Assembly: GCA_949283305.1 (NCBI GenBank)
Contig: CASDRU010000012.1
Location: 1-61,618, forward strand
Direction of reading: 5' to 3'
Length of the DNA: 61,618 nucleotides
DNA from: an uncultured Spirochaetales bacterium
GTDB taxonomy: Bacteria > Spirochaetota > Spirochaetia > Sphaerochaetales > Sphaerochaetaceae
Below, piece by piece: positions 14,707 through 23,668 of the stretch. A program made the translations under genes and the position numbers. The notes under the pieces were generated by a model. That model was not told where the DNA came from. It made no database searches and worked only from the letters and a program-made list of their open reading frames with translations. The stretch's first letter is position 1; each line of letters starts with the position of its first letter.

Positions 14707-17151
14707 TTACTTTCCAAATGGGTAAATGGTTGCGCTTTCGCCACTCGATGAGAACAGATGGCCATTATGGCTGCCATCGACATAGGATGAGGCAAGCTGA
14801 CCAGCATAATTGCCGATTTCATTGTATGTCGAACTATGACTGAGATAATTGTGATCATTGAATCCGTTCAGAGTCGGATTTGATGTTCTTCTATAATCGC
14901 CGAACTTTATTTCCAGCCAGGTTCCCCTGCTCGTGCTTCCAAGACCATTGTGGTCAGCATAAGCATAAAGATCCGCCATGACGGTGTTTGAAGGTATGCC
15001 GCATCCGACACGCCAGGTCACCGTTGACTGTCCGTGCGTTCCATAGATGTTGTTTCCATATGCGACAAGTATTGTAAGGCAGGAATATGCCTTCCAGTCT
15101 CTTGATGACCATGAATGGTTTTTGTATGTAAAGTTTCCGATCCGAATGGCTCCTGTACCGAGATTATTGTTCTGGAGATAAATCTCCCTTAATCCATTCC
15201 TGTTGTCGCACCCATCAATAATGACTTCTGTAAGATCATTGTTTTCAAGGTGCAAAGACTTCAGTTGCCTTGAAGAAATCTCTGCCGTAGTGAGTGCGGA
15301 GTCAGATGCATCAACAATACTGCTGGATGAGCTGAACTCCTGTGAGATTACAAGCTTCTTCATCTTACTGCAGTTGCTGATATCGAGATTAGTGAGTGCA
15401 GTATAGTTCCTATCATTGAACTGTTCGATTGAAGTATTGCTGAGATCCAGTATCTTCAGCGAGTTTCCTGCCTTTGAGAAAAGGCCATATTCAGAGATTG
15501 CATTACCTGATGCATCCACATGCTGAAGGCCTGTTGGAATATCTATAACATCCTGGATCTGGAAGGATGTGTTCTTGTCGTTTTCCATTCTGAGTTCTTT
15601 GAGGCGTTCATTGCCGTCAAGTGAGAGTGTCGGAGATGTCAGTCTTGTATTGCTGAGGTTGAGTGAGGTGAGGTTTGGAAAGTATTCAAGGTAATTGATG
15701 TCTTCTGAATCGTTGCATACCTCAACGGCATAGCTGAGGCTGAGCTTTGAGAGATCTATTGCTGTCACTTTATCAAAGAGCGATTTGACGTATATGCCGT
15801 ACATATCTGAGAATCTGTCAGCTATCACACCTGCACTGCTGAGTGCGTCAATGAGAGATTCTGGAAGTCTGTAGTTTGTATAGATTGTGATGTCGTAGGT
15901 TTCTATCTCAAGTCCTGAGTTCACATTTGCCCGGATGACTGTAGTACCGCCATCCTTCTTTCTCGTAACAGTGGCAATACCGTCCTCTTCAGAGAGTCCT
16001 ATGGCCTTGGGAACATCTTCAGAAAGAATCTCGTACTCGACTCCGTAGATGCTGATGCCTTTGCTGTCTACAAACTTGATTGTAATCTCATCAGAAGTCT
16101 CGGAGTTGAATACGAAGCGGTCTATTCGTTCCTGCTGTTCTCCTCTTTCCTCGATGACGGGATTGATGCTGTCGGCTGCTACGATGATTGTGAGAGTGTC
16201 TATGACATCATTCTTCAGTTCGTTCCCGATCTGCATGATGTCATAAGTGTATGTGGCATTAACGGACTCCACTGGTGTGAAGATATAGTCATTGACTGTA
16301 CCGTTTATAAGATTCAGAGTCGGGATATCGTCATCGCTTCCGGCAACCTGGCCGGAAGGTTCGAGAAGCAACTTCTGTGTATCATCGAGGATTGATGGAT
16401 AGATGTTGCATTCAAGTCTTAGCGGCTTGTCGCTTGTCGTTGCAAAGCGAAGTCCTGTTGTAGGAGTGCCACTGTCGCTGTATGTGGTGAATGATACAGA
16501 TTCGACTATCGGCTTCACTGTGACGGTGAAGGAGTAGCTTATCGCAGGGTTGACTGTGGATGTGACAGTAAGCCTTGTGTTTCCTGCATTCTTTCCTGTG
16601 ATTGTTGCTCTTGTTCCTCCTGAAGACGGAGTGACGGAAAGGATGTCAGAATCCTCAACTTGCCACTGAAGTCCGGTCTGATTCGTATTCGCTGGAACGT
16701 AGTCAACTCCGATGTTTGTGACATCCCCCTTGCTGATGATGAGAACATCGTCATCACCTTCAGGATTGTATGGAGAGAGGCTCTTCAGCTCGCCTCCAAG
16801 GAATATTCTTGCCCTTGCCTCCCTGATTCCAGGAAAGTCAGGAAGAGAGACGGTAATGAAGCCTTCCCCTGGCTCAACCAGGGGATTAGGCGTTGCGTAA
16901 CAAGACCAGGTTTCTCCATCCTGATCCCACATCATCGATGAGAATGTAAGAAGATCATCATCGGCTGTGATATCCACATCGACATCGCTGTTGAAGAAAT
17001 AGTCATCCTCTGTAGATACTCTGGCCGTGATAAGCACCTTATCAGAATCTGGAGAGAGTTCGAGGATATCGGGGGTGATTGTAATCGCCCCGGCAAGAGG
17101 AATTTCAGCAGTGATGTTCACGGTGATCTTTGCATAGACTTCCGGTCTCAC
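14707..17151 (-). CDS. Bacterial Ig-like / leucine-rich repeat surface protein, 5'-truncated
   Basis: 814 residues with no signal peptide. The N-terminal half consists of beta-rich bacterial Ig-like modules; a Big_2-like repeat reads LQWQVEDSDILSVTPSSGG then ATITGKNAGNTRLTV. From about residue 440 to 680 there are irregular leucine-rich repeats of the BspA style (LTSLNLSNTRL, LKILDLSNTSI, LKSLHLENNDL). The C terminus is serine- and tyrosine-rich. Proteins of this kind are exported adhesins, so the missing leader is striking. The GTG at 17151 sits exactly where the integrase fragment ends (GTGA overlap). It is probably the body of an adhesin whose 5' end was deleted; it may not be expressed. 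Confidence 0.65.
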   Translation of the reverse strand: MRPEVYAKITVNITAEIPLAGAITITPDILELSPDSDKVLITARVSTEDDYFFNSDVDVDITADDDLLTFSSMMWDQDGETWSCYATPNPLVEPGEGFITVSLPDFPGIREARARIFLGGELKSLSPYNPEGDDDVLIISKGDVTNIGVDYVPANTNQTGLQWQVEDSDILSVTPSSGGTRATITGKNAGNTRLTVTSTVNPAISYSFTVTVKPIVESVSFTTYSDSGTPTTGLRFATTSDKPLRLECNIYPSILDDTQKLLLEPSGQVAGSDDDIPTLNLINGTVNDYIFTPVESVNATYTYDIMQIGNELKNDVIDTLTIIVAADSINPVIEERGEQQERIDRFVFNSETSDEITIKFVDSKGISIYGVEYEILSEDVPKAIGLSEEDGIATVTRKKDGGTTVIRANVNSGLEIETYDITIYTNYRLPESLIDALSSAGVIADRFSDMYGIYVKSLFDKVTAIDLSKLSLSYAVEVCNDSEDINYLEYFPNLTSLNLSNTRLTSPTLSLDGNERLKELRMENDKNTSFQIQDVIDIPTGLQHVDASGNAISEYGLFSKAGNSLKILDLSNTSIEQFNDRNYTALTNLDISNCSKMKKLVISQEFSSSSSIVDASDSALTTAEISSRQLKSLHLENNDLTEVIIDGCDNRNGLREIYLQNNNLGTGAIRIGNFTYKNHSWSSRDWKAYSCLTILVAYGNNIYGTHGQSTVTWRVGCGIPSNTVMADLYAYADHNGLGSTSRGTWLEIKFGDYRRTSNPTLNGFNDHNYLSHSSTYNEIGNYAGQLASSYVDGSHNGHLFSSSGESATIYPFGK

Positions 17152-17552
17152 CTTCGAGCGGGCAACGACGCCATGAACCAGTCATCGATCATGTTCTTGT
17201 TGATCGAGGAGAGAAGGTAGTTCTCAAACTTGGGCATGATGTAGTTTGTCAGCCTGCCCTGGTGGTTGAAGTAGAAGGACTCTTCATAGTGCTTGTTCTT
17301 GGCTTCGTTCCTCTTCCTGAAGCCGTGGGGATCGGCTGAAGTGAAGAATCCCTTGGCGAAATCACCGAACGTCATCTTATGGCGGTTCTGCTCAACGAGA
17401 GTGAAATCTTTTCTGAGCATCGCCTCTGCAAAGACAATTGCGTCTCTCATATTGTCAGTTCCGGTGCTGAACTCTTTACCGGGCAGATGCTCGAAAATGA
17501 CGTAGATGCTTTTTCTGCGTTTGCGCTATATGAAACGGTATGGTGTGTTCAT
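17148..17552 (-). pseudogene. Tyrosine recombinase (integrase) N-terminal remnant
   Basis: Reading from ATG 17552 gives MNTPYRFI, a TAG stop at 17526-17528, then RKRRKSIYVIFEHLPGKEFS and the SAM-like core-binding region (TFGDFAKGFF ... LTNYIMPKFENYLLSSINKNMIDDWFMASL). This is the arm-binding plus core-binding part of a phage-type integrase. The catalytic domain with R-H-R-Y is absent: the frame stops at the junction with the surface protein. A nonsense codon and a lost C terminus make it a pseudogene. Its position beside the 3' end of tRNA-Phe fits an element that once integrated at that tRNA. Confidence 0.7.
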
Positions 17553-17639
17553 AGTGTTCCGTAAAATCCTCCCTTAAAGTGTACACTAAACAGCAGGAGT
17601 CGCGGACTTTTTGCGACCATTTCGGAATTTCTTGGACAT

Positions 17640-17673
17640 TTTATAAAAATAACTCCTTGCACTGCAAGGAGTT
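17640..17673 (-). terminator. Intrinsic terminator of tRNA-Phe
   Basis: A perfect 10-bp stem (AACTCCTTGC / GCAAGGAGTT) with a 3-nt loop, followed on the minus strand by ATTTTTATAA. It lies 17 nt after the tRNA 3' end. Confidence 0.85.
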
Positions 17674-17689
17674 AAATTTTCAGTTCGAT

Positions 17690-17762
17690 TGCCGCCTCCC
17701 AGAATCGAACTGGGCACACAAGGATTTTCAGTCCTTTGCTCTACCAACTGAGCTAAAGCGGC
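17690..17762 (-). tRNA. tRNA-Phe (GAA)
   Basis: A 73-nt cloverleaf on the minus strand. The acceptor stem is GCCGCTT / AGGCGGC with one G-U pair, followed by discriminator A; the D-loop is AGCTCAGTTGGTAGAGC, the anticodon loop CTGAAAA gives GAA, and the T-arm is GTTCGATTC. The CCA end is not encoded. It is followed by its own terminator and by an integrase remnant, so it is the likely attachment site of the island to its left. Confidence 0.95.
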
Positions 17763-17847
17763 TTTAGTTTTGCAACAGTGAGAAAATAGCATATTTACGG
17801 CACATGTTCAAGTCCTTTTGTCAAAAATGCAAGATAATTTGAATTAA

Positions 17848-17876
17848 ATGACAACAGTTGACTTTTATCATATTAT
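17848..17876 (+). promoter_or_regulatory. Promoter, -10 placed 7 nt before the start codon
   Basis: ATGACA (17848-17853), 17 nt, TATTAT (17871-17876), then 7 nt to the ATG at 17884. No Shine-Dalgarno is present, so a leaderless transcript is likely. Confidence 0.65.
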
Positions 17877-17883
17877 TTAACTG

Positions 17884-19080
17884 ATGAAAGTAGATGTGCT
17901 CTTTACAGGTCAGATGATTAGGATTCTAAGAGAAAGATTGAAGCTGAGCCAGAAAGAACTGTGCTCAGGAATATGCACGGTCAGCTATCTTTCAAAGATT
18001 GAACGGGATGAGGCAAAATGCCATGAGGAGATAAAAAGAAAGCTTCTGGGGGTTCTCGGATTCAGAGAGCTGGAAAAAGACGAGGATGATGAAATCAGAA
18101 TCACCCTTTCAGGCTTCTTTGACTCTGCTGTCGAGATTCATCCCGATGAGAAGATTCTTGCTGCTATCCGGGAAAAAGCACTTAAAAGCAGGTATTTCCT
18201 CTCTTTCTGTCTTGCATGGGCGATGTGCCATGAGAAAAAGGATGCAGAAGATGAGTTTTCAGTTCTTGAAAGCCAGAGCACTATTTTATCTCCTGATCTG
18301 AAAGCCTTCTACTTTATGATAAAGGCAGATGAATGCCCGTCCTTTGAAGAGATGCTCAGCTATGCATCCCTTGCCTGGAAAGAGAAAAAGAGGGCAGACA
18401 CAGCTTCTTTCTATCTGTATGCACTCTATTGCAACGGGATGGTGTCACAGTTTCTGAAAACACTTGATGAGGCAGAGCTAATTGCTGTACGCAGCGGCGC
18501 ACTTGTCCGCCTTGCAGAAATCTACTCTTTTGCAGCAAGCACATACAATCTCTCAGCATCCATGGAAAACTGCTATGAGCATTATAAGATGGCACTTGGA
18601 ATCTATGAGAGACTGAACATGGTGAAAGAGGCAGACGAGACATACTACAACCTTGCGTCCTGCCTTCTGGATGAAAAGAAAAGCAAAGAGGCTCTTTTTT
18701 ATCTTGGGAAAATCAAAAACCCGGAAAAAGTATATCTTTTTCATCATAAGATGTGTCTTGCACTTTTGATGGAAGGAAGGAAAGATGAAGCAGAAAAGGA
18801 ACTTGAGATCTTCAAAGAAGACAAAAGTTCGCTTTCTCTTCTTTTCCAGAATGTCCTGGAATTCAGACTCCAATATGATTGCTATCTTACAAAAAGTGCT
18901 TATCTTGAAGCACTGGAGAGACTTTATAAACACCTTAAGGAGAACATGCATTTCAGCTTCATTTCAACATACGCAAAGGACCTTGTTGAGGCTCTCAAGG
19001 CACAGAGAAAATACCAGAGAGCACTTTTTGTGACAGAGGAAATGAGGACTTTGTTCTCTTCTGAGGAAAATCTTTCCTGA
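17884..19080 (+). CDS. XRE-family HTH regulator with TPR-like C terminus
   Basis: 398 residues. An N-terminal XRE helix-turn-helix spans about residues 10-60 (MIRILRERLKLSQKELCSGI, then SYLSKIERDE). The rest is helical, with tetratricopeptide-like units such as YEHYKMALGIYERLNMVKEADETYYNLASCL and LLMEGRKDEAEKELE. The layout is that of RRNPP-like or PlcR/Rgg-type regulators, which often sense peptides through the TPR domain, but no peptide gene is visible here. It is probably translated from a leaderless mRNA. It lies 82 nt before a co-oriented MFS gene that it may control. Confidence 0.8.
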   Translation: MKVDVLFTGQMIRILRERLKLSQKELCSGICTVSYLSKIERDEAKCHEEIKRKLLGVLGFRELEKDEDDEIRITLSGFFDSAVEIHPDEKILAAIREKALKSRYFLSFCLAWAMCHEKKDAEDEFSVLESQSTILSPDLKAFYFMIKADECPSFEEMLSYASLAWKEKKRADTASFYLYALYCNGMVSQFLKTLDEAELIAVRSGALVRLAEIYSFAASTYNLSASMENCYEHYKMALGIYERLNMVKEADETYYNLASCLLDEKKSKEALFYLGKIKNPEKVYLFHHKMCLALLMEGRKDEAEKELEIFKEDKSSLSLLFQNVLEFRLQYDCYLTKSAYLEALERLYKHLKENMHFSFISTYAKDLVEALKAQRKYQRALFVTEEMRTLFSSEENLS

Positions 19081-19162
19081 AATAAAGAATATTTTAATCT
19101 TAATTGCCAATATTTCGGCAAATTTTCTCAAAAGATTCCTGATTTCATTTATTAAGCTACTG

Positions 19163-20419
19163 ATGTACCATGAAGATATGAAAAAAGGACTCTGGAATAA
19201 AGATTTCACACTAATTACAACATCCTCCATATTGAGCGCAATCGGTGGAGAGGCAATAATGGTACCTGTATCTCTTCTTGTGTTCGATCAGACAAGCTCG
19301 ACATTCCTTTCTGCCGTAATCCTTGTTCTCGGGATGCTTCCTGACACATTCATTTCAATCTTCTCTTCTCCCATTATTGAAAGAAGCAACAAGAGAACCG
19401 TGATGGCAGCTATGGAAGCTCTCACCGCAGTGACATACATAGCGATGGCTTTTCTTGCAAGAAACGGATTCTCCTACTCTCTTTATGTTGTTTTCACTCT
19501 TATTATCGCAACGCTTTCTGTGTTCTACCGCCTTGCATATGAAGCACTTTTCATAGATACAGTCGCCCCAGGGCTCGAGGATAAGGCATACAGCATCTCC
19601 TCTCTTGTATATCCTGTTGTGACAGTTGCAATAACTCCAATCTCGACAATACTCTATACAGCCGTGCCGATGAGCTCAATATTCATGATCTCATCTTTTC
19701 TGTCTCTCATGCCAAGTCTCATGATACTCTTCATCTCAGCCACAGGATCTGATGAGGAAGAGAAAACAAGAATCACAGTGAAAGGCTATATAAAAGATTT
19801 GAAGGACGGGCTTCTTTTCTTCAGACAGGAGAAAGGAATACGCAATATAGAAACCTATATTGCAATAACAAGTGGAGCCAGCGGCAGCATCACGCTGCTT
19901 GTGCAGGCATTCATGCAAAGCAATCCCGCACTCGGCGCACTTTACTTTGGCCTGGTCAAATCCCTTGAGATGGCAGGGCGCCTTGCTGGCGGAATATTCC
20001 AGTATGTGAAAAAGATTCCTGCCCGCTGGAGATTTGCAGTAACAGTAGCTGTATATCTTGTATATGACATTTCTGACAGCATTCTTGTCTTTCTCCCAAT
20101 CGCAGTGATACTATTGCTCAGATTCATATCAGGCACACTTGGCCAGATAAGCGCTACAATCAGGATGACAGCAACAATGAATTATCTTCCACGAAAGTAC
20201 AGAGTGAGGACAAACGCCATATTCTCATTCCTCTGCAGCCTCTCCTACATCGTCTTCCAGCTTCTTGCCGGCGTGCTGGGAGAAGTGATGGAGTATGGAA
20301 AGGCTACTCTCTTAATCGGGTCAGTGAGCATTGCATCAATGCTTTTACTCATCGTGGCGGGCAAAAAACATACAAAGCCTGTTTACTGCGCAGAGCGTGC
20401 AGAAAGCGAGAGTGCCTGA
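19163..20419 (+). CDS. MFS transporter
   Basis: 418 residues with about 12 hydrophobic helices. The start LWNKDFTLITTSSILSAIGG is typical of the MFS_3 / macrolide-exporter-like group, and the loop between helices 2 and 3 is ERSNKRTVMAAMEAL. It probably exports a small molecule by proton antiport; the substrate is unknown. The start is uncertain: ATG 19163 follows a TATTAA box by 7 nt (leaderless style), while MKKG at 19178 is also possible. The 3' end overlaps the convergent CDF gene by 37 nt. It may be controlled by the XRE-TPR protein upstream. Confidence 0.8.
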   Translation: MYHEDMKKGLWNKDFTLITTSSILSAIGGEAIMVPVSLLVFDQTSSTFLSAVILVLGMLPDTFISIFSSPIIERSNKRTVMAAMEALTAVTYIAMAFLARNGFSYSLYVVFTLIIATLSVFYRLAYEALFIDTVAPGLEDKAYSISSLVYPVVTVAITPISTILYTAVPMSSIFMISSFLSLMPSLMILFISATGSDEEEKTRITVKGYIKDLKDGLLFFRQEKGIRNIETYIAITSGASGSITLLVQAFMQSNPALGALYFGLVKSLEMAGRLAGGIFQYVKKIPARWRFAVTVAVYLVYDISDSILVFLPIAVILLLRFISGTLGQISATIRMTATMNYLPRKYRVRTNAIFSFLCSLSYIVFQLLAGVLGEVMEYGKATLLIGSVSIASMLLLIVAGKKHTKPVYCAERAESESA

Positions 20420-21333
20420 GCCTCTGGAATTGAATAGCGGAACCAGGACGAATCGAGGGTAAAGACTATGTCGGTGTCAGCCCAGGGGAAGAGAGAGACA
20501 ATGTCCTTCAAGATAAGGCCTCTGGCCTCATCTGCCCGCCTAATCCCTATATCTTCCTTGACTGTCACATGAATGACACTGCTTATGCTTCTGCCCTGGC
20601 TTATTGAATAGATTTTGAAAGATGAGATGCTGTATTCTTTGCTGTACTTCTTTATAATCTGGCTCATCTTTTCCTTCACATCCTTTGAGGGGCTTCTTCC
20701 AAGAAGCTGTGAAAGAGATGAAAGCATCTGCTTGAAGAGAACAGGAAGAAGTGTAAGGACGAATATTATCGTAAGAGACGGGTCTATGTATGATGCGATA
20801 TATGCCAGTCCGATTTTATCAAATATGTACATTAAAAGGAACGAGAGAAGAACAGCAACTGAAAGCAGCGCATCATTTATCCAGCTGCGGCTTTCTGCCT
20901 TAAGGATTGGGGATTTGAACTTTCTTGCCCCTTTTATGAGGACTACATAGACAATCGAGCATCCGAAGATTGAGAGAGCAGTGAAAACAAGCCCATAGGA
21001 AGCCTCAACGCGGTATCCCCCGTCAATTATCGATAGCACAGAGCTCCATGCAAGACTCAGATTCAGAACAAGGAGCATCACTGTCCTTATTATGATGAAG
21101 AACGGTTCGAATGCTGTATAACCGAAATTGTATTTTTCATCCTCCTTTCTTCCTATAAGAGAAACGATGAATGAAGAAAGCAGAATGAAAAGACTCTGCA
21201 AAAGTGAATAAAGCCCGTCAAGCATCATGCTCTTGCTGCCTGCTAAAAATGCAAAGGCAACACCCAGTATGCCAAAGAGGAAACAGACTATTGTCGTTCC
21301 TTTGATGATTTTGATTTCCTTTTCGTTATTCAT
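20383..21333 (-). CDS. Cation diffusion facilitator family transporter, atypical metal site
   Basis: 316 residues with six hydrophobic segments and a cytoplasmic C-terminal domain. The family topology is clear, but the usual four-ligand transport site is altered. Helix 2 has LDGLYSLLQS, where DxxxD would be expected, and helix 5 has AESRSWINDAL, where HxxxD would be expected, so only one aspartate of each pair is kept. It may use other ligands, move another cation, or be a divergent subgroup. It lies downstream of the Zn/Cd ATPase in the same direction but has its own promoter (21369-21397) and a hairpin just before the start. Confidence 0.78.
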   Translation of the reverse strand: MNNEKEIKIIKGTTIVCFLFGILGVAFAFLAGSKSMMLDGLYSLLQSLFILLSSFIVSLIGRKEDEKYNFGYTAFEPFFIIIRTVMLLVLNLSLAWSSVLSIIDGGYRVEASYGLVFTALSIFGCSIVYVVLIKGARKFKSPILKAESRSWINDALLSVAVLLSFLLMYIFDKIGLAYIASYIDPSLTIIFVLTLLPVLFKQMLSSLSQLLGRSPSKDVKEKMSQIIKKYSKEYSISSFKIYSISQGRSISSVIHVTVKEDIGIRRADEARGLILKDIVSLFPWADTDIVFTLDSSWFRYSIPEAQALSLSARSAQ

Positions 21334-21342
21334 AGATTTTTT

Positions 21343-21358
21343 CTGCCGGACACGGCAG
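21343..21358 (-). promoter_or_regulatory. Leader hairpin of the CDF gene
   Basis: CTGCCG, 4 nt, CGGCAG: a GC-rich 6-bp perfect stem ending 9 nt before the ATG, in a leader without a Shine-Dalgarno. It might control ribosome access. It has no U-tract, so it is not a terminator. Confidence 0.4.
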
Positions 21359-21368
21359 CCTCAGATAT

Positions 21369-21397
21369 AGTCTAGAAAACAGGAGAATAAAAGTCAA
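21369..21397 (-). promoter_or_regulatory. Promoter of the CDF gene
   Basis: On the minus strand, TTGACT (21392-21397), 17 nt, TAGACT (21369-21374). The -35 abuts the hairpin (AAGGAGA / TCTCCTT, 21396-21439) that probably terminates the Zn/Cd ATPase gene. Confidence 0.6.
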
Positions 21398-21457
21398 GGA
21401 GACACAAAATATGCCGTTTTAGACAACCTGTATCTCCTTTTACGCTAAATATGGTAT

Positions 21458-23335
21458 CTATTTTCTGACACTCAGAGCTCTCATGGAATTGATCACCGCG
21501 ATGATCATCACCCCGACATCAGCAAAGATGGCAAGCCACATGTCGGCAATTCCAAGTGCGCCCAGAATAAGGCAGAGAAATTTCACTGAAAGAGCAAATA
21601 CTATGTTCTCCCAGACGATTCTCATGCATTTCTTTGCAATCCTCATAGAAAGAGGAATCTTAGAGATATCGTCATCCATGAGCACTACATCAGCTGCCTC
21701 AATTGCGGCATCAGAGCCCAGCGCGCCCATGGCAATGCCTACATCAGAACGTGCAAGGACAGGAGCATCGTTTATTCCGTCTCCGACAAAAGCTGTCTTT
21801 GCAGAGGATGATGAAATAATCTGTTCAGCTTTCTCGACTTTATCAGAGGGAAGAAGCTGAGCATAATAGCCGTCAAGATTAAGTTCTGATGATACAGATT
21901 CTGCACTTTTCTCGCTGTCTCCAGTGAGCATTATAATCTCCTCAATGCCTTCTTTTCTCAGCATCGCAATCGTGTCTGCACTTTCCTTTTTAAGCACATC
22001 GGAAATCACGATATGCCCCATGTACTCACCGTCAATTGCGACATGTACAATGCTTCCAGTGCTGTGACAGGGAATATATGGAATACCATAATCCTTCATC
22101 AGGCTCTCATTTCCGCATAGAACAGAGTGGCCATCAACTCTTGCAGCAACCCCTCGCCCCGCAATTTCTTTTGCTTCACTGATAGCCCCTGCATCAATTT
22201 TCCTGCCGTAATGGCTCACTATGCTCTGGCTGATGGGATGGTTTGAAATACTCTCTGCATGTGCAACAAGGCGTACCAGCTTACTTTCATCCATTTTGGG
22301 ATAGTGCACTTCCTTTACTGTGAATCTTCCTTCTGTAAGCGTTCCTGTCTTGTCGAATATTATTTTCTTTATACCGCTTAAAGTCTCTACATAGTTTGAG
22401 CCCTTAATGAGTATGCCCTCCCGGCTTGCTGAGCCGAGAGTTGAGAAAAACGAGAGCGGAACACTGATCACCAGTGCACACGGACATGAGATTACAAGGA
22501 ACGTCAGTGCCCTGTAAAGCCAGGTATGCCACGCTGGAGATGCAGAGAGAATCAGGATATTGACAAGAGGCGGAATGATGAAAAGGGCAAGAGAAAGAGC
22601 ACACACAATGGGAGTGTATATACGCGCGAATTTAGATATGAAGTTCTCGCTTCTGCTCTTCCTTGATGAGGCATTCTCGACAAGGAAGAGAATGCGCGCG
22701 ACTGTTGAGTCTGAATATTCCTTTGTAACCCGGATTCTTATCACACCGCCTTTTGAGATACATCCGGAGAGCACCTCATCTCCCACATTCTTCTCAACAG
22801 GAAGGCTTTCTCCTGTAAGCTGGGAAGTATCCACTGTCGCATTTCCTGATATCACGATGCCGTCAAGCGGGACCTTTTCTCCGTTTCTGACTTCGATTAC
22901 AGAGCCGACAGGAATTTCTTCCGGTTCGCATTTCACAATCTCATCATCTTTTACAAAATTGGCATATTCAGCCTTTATATCCATCAGAGCTGCAATGCTC
23001 TTTCTGCTCTTTCTGACTGCGTAGCCCTGGAAAAACTCTCCAATCTGGTAAAAAAGCATTACAGCAATGGCCTCAGTATAGTCCCCGCTCCTGTCGTAAA
23101 GTGCAAGTGCATAAGCTCCGATTGTGGCAACGGCCATCAGGAAATTCTCATCAAGCACCTGTCCGTGTATTACTCCGTAGAAAGCCTCAATCAGGATGTC
23201 GTAGCCGATGAAGAGATACAGCGCCGTAAAGAGAACCAGACGCAACACTCCTTCAGGATCTGCAATAAGCAGACAGATCAGGATCAGAGCTGAAGAGATG
23301 ATCCTGAAAAGCATGATCTTCTGTTTTCTGTCCAT
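21458..23335 (-). CDS. P1B-type heavy-metal ATPase, Zn/Cd/Pb group (CadA/ZntA-like)
   Basis: 625 residues without an N-terminal metal-binding domain. It shows TGES in QLTGESLPVEK, the transport motif SCPCALVISVPLSFF, the phosphorylation site DKTGTLT, the SNHP (HP) motif, and GDGINDAPVLARSDVG. The CPC followed by VISVPLSFF fits the Zn/Cd/Pb group rather than copper pumps. It would export divalent metals at the inner membrane. Its ATG overlaps the stop codon of a separate HMA gene, so the usual N-terminal metal-binding domain is encoded as its own protein and translation is coupled. Confidence 0.92.
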   Translation of the reverse strand: MDRKQKIMLFRIISSALILICLLIADPEGVLRLVLFTALYLFIGYDILIEAFYGVIHGQVLDENFLMAVATIGAYALALYDRSGDYTEAIAVMLFYQIGEFFQGYAVRKSRKSIAALMDIKAEYANFVKDDEIVKCEPEEIPVGSVIEVRNGEKVPLDGIVISGNATVDTSQLTGESLPVEKNVGDEVLSGCISKGGVIRIRVTKEYSDSTVARILFLVENASSRKSRSENFISKFARIYTPIVCALSLALFIIPPLVNILILSASPAWHTWLYRALTFLVISCPCALVISVPLSFFSTLGSASREGILIKGSNYVETLSGIKKIIFDKTGTLTEGRFTVKEVHYPKMDESKLVRLVAHAESISNHPISQSIVSHYGRKIDAGAISEAKEIAGRGVAARVDGHSVLCGNESLMKDYGIPYIPCHSTGSIVHVAIDGEYMGHIVISDVLKKESADTIAMLRKEGIEEIIMLTGDSEKSAESVSSELNLDGYYAQLLPSDKVEKAEQIISSSSAKTAFVGDGINDAPVLARSDVGIAMGALGSDAAIEAADVVLMDDDISKIPLSMRIAKKCMRIVWENIVFALSVKFLCLILGALGIADMWLAIFADVGVMIIAVINSMRALSVRK

Positions 23336-23553
23336 CAGGCATACACCTCTGCAGAGCGCTCAACTCTCTTTACTCTCTTTTTCAGCTCTCTGATTACAGA
23401 CTCAACAGATGCTCCCTCTTTAAATGTTATATCTATCTTCTGGCTCATATAGCTGACACATGCGCTTTCAATTCCCTCAAGCTTCGCAGCTTCCCTTTCA
23501 ATCTTCTGTGCACAGACAGGACAATCCACATCGAGTTTATAAGTCTTTTTCAT
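23335..23553 (-). CDS. Heavy-metal-associated (HMA) domain protein
   Basis: 72 residues forming one HMA ferredoxin-like fold. The metal loop is LDVDCPVCAQKIE, with C-x-x-C preceded by an aspartate, which is typical of Zn/Cd rather than Cu domains. The C terminus carries a basic segment (RELKKRVKRVERS). Its TGA overlaps the ATG of the metal ATPase by one base, so the two are made together, in effect a split CadA. AGGAGGCATT precedes the ATG. Confidence 0.88.
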   Translation of the reverse strand: MKKTYKLDVDCPVCAQKIEREAAKLEGIESACVSYMSQKIDITFKEGASVESVIRELKKRVKRVERSAEVYA

Positions 23554-23585
23554 AATGCCTCCTGAATATCATTAATTAAACATCT

Positions 23586-23607
23586 ATTTAATTGATGATT
23601 TAATCAT
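23586..23607. promoter_or_regulatory. Putative ArsR/SmtB operator
   Basis: In the divergent gap between the HMA gene and the arsR-type gene, ATGATT-T-AATCAT is a perfect 13-bp palindrome at 23595-23607, overlapped by two ATTTAAT repeats 12 bp apart. ArsR/SmtB repressors bind AT-rich imperfect palindromes in such gaps. Assignment is by position and symmetry. Confidence 0.5.
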
Positions 23608-23668
23608 ATATCCCTTTTCTTTCCTTGTCAATCTTTTTCTCAATGGCTTTTTGTAATAAAATGATCTT

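Noticed and set aside
17858-17876. TTGACT as the -35 of the XRE-TPR gene
   Set aside because: It is only 7 nt from the TATTAT box; ATGACA at 17848 has the proper 17-nt spacing.
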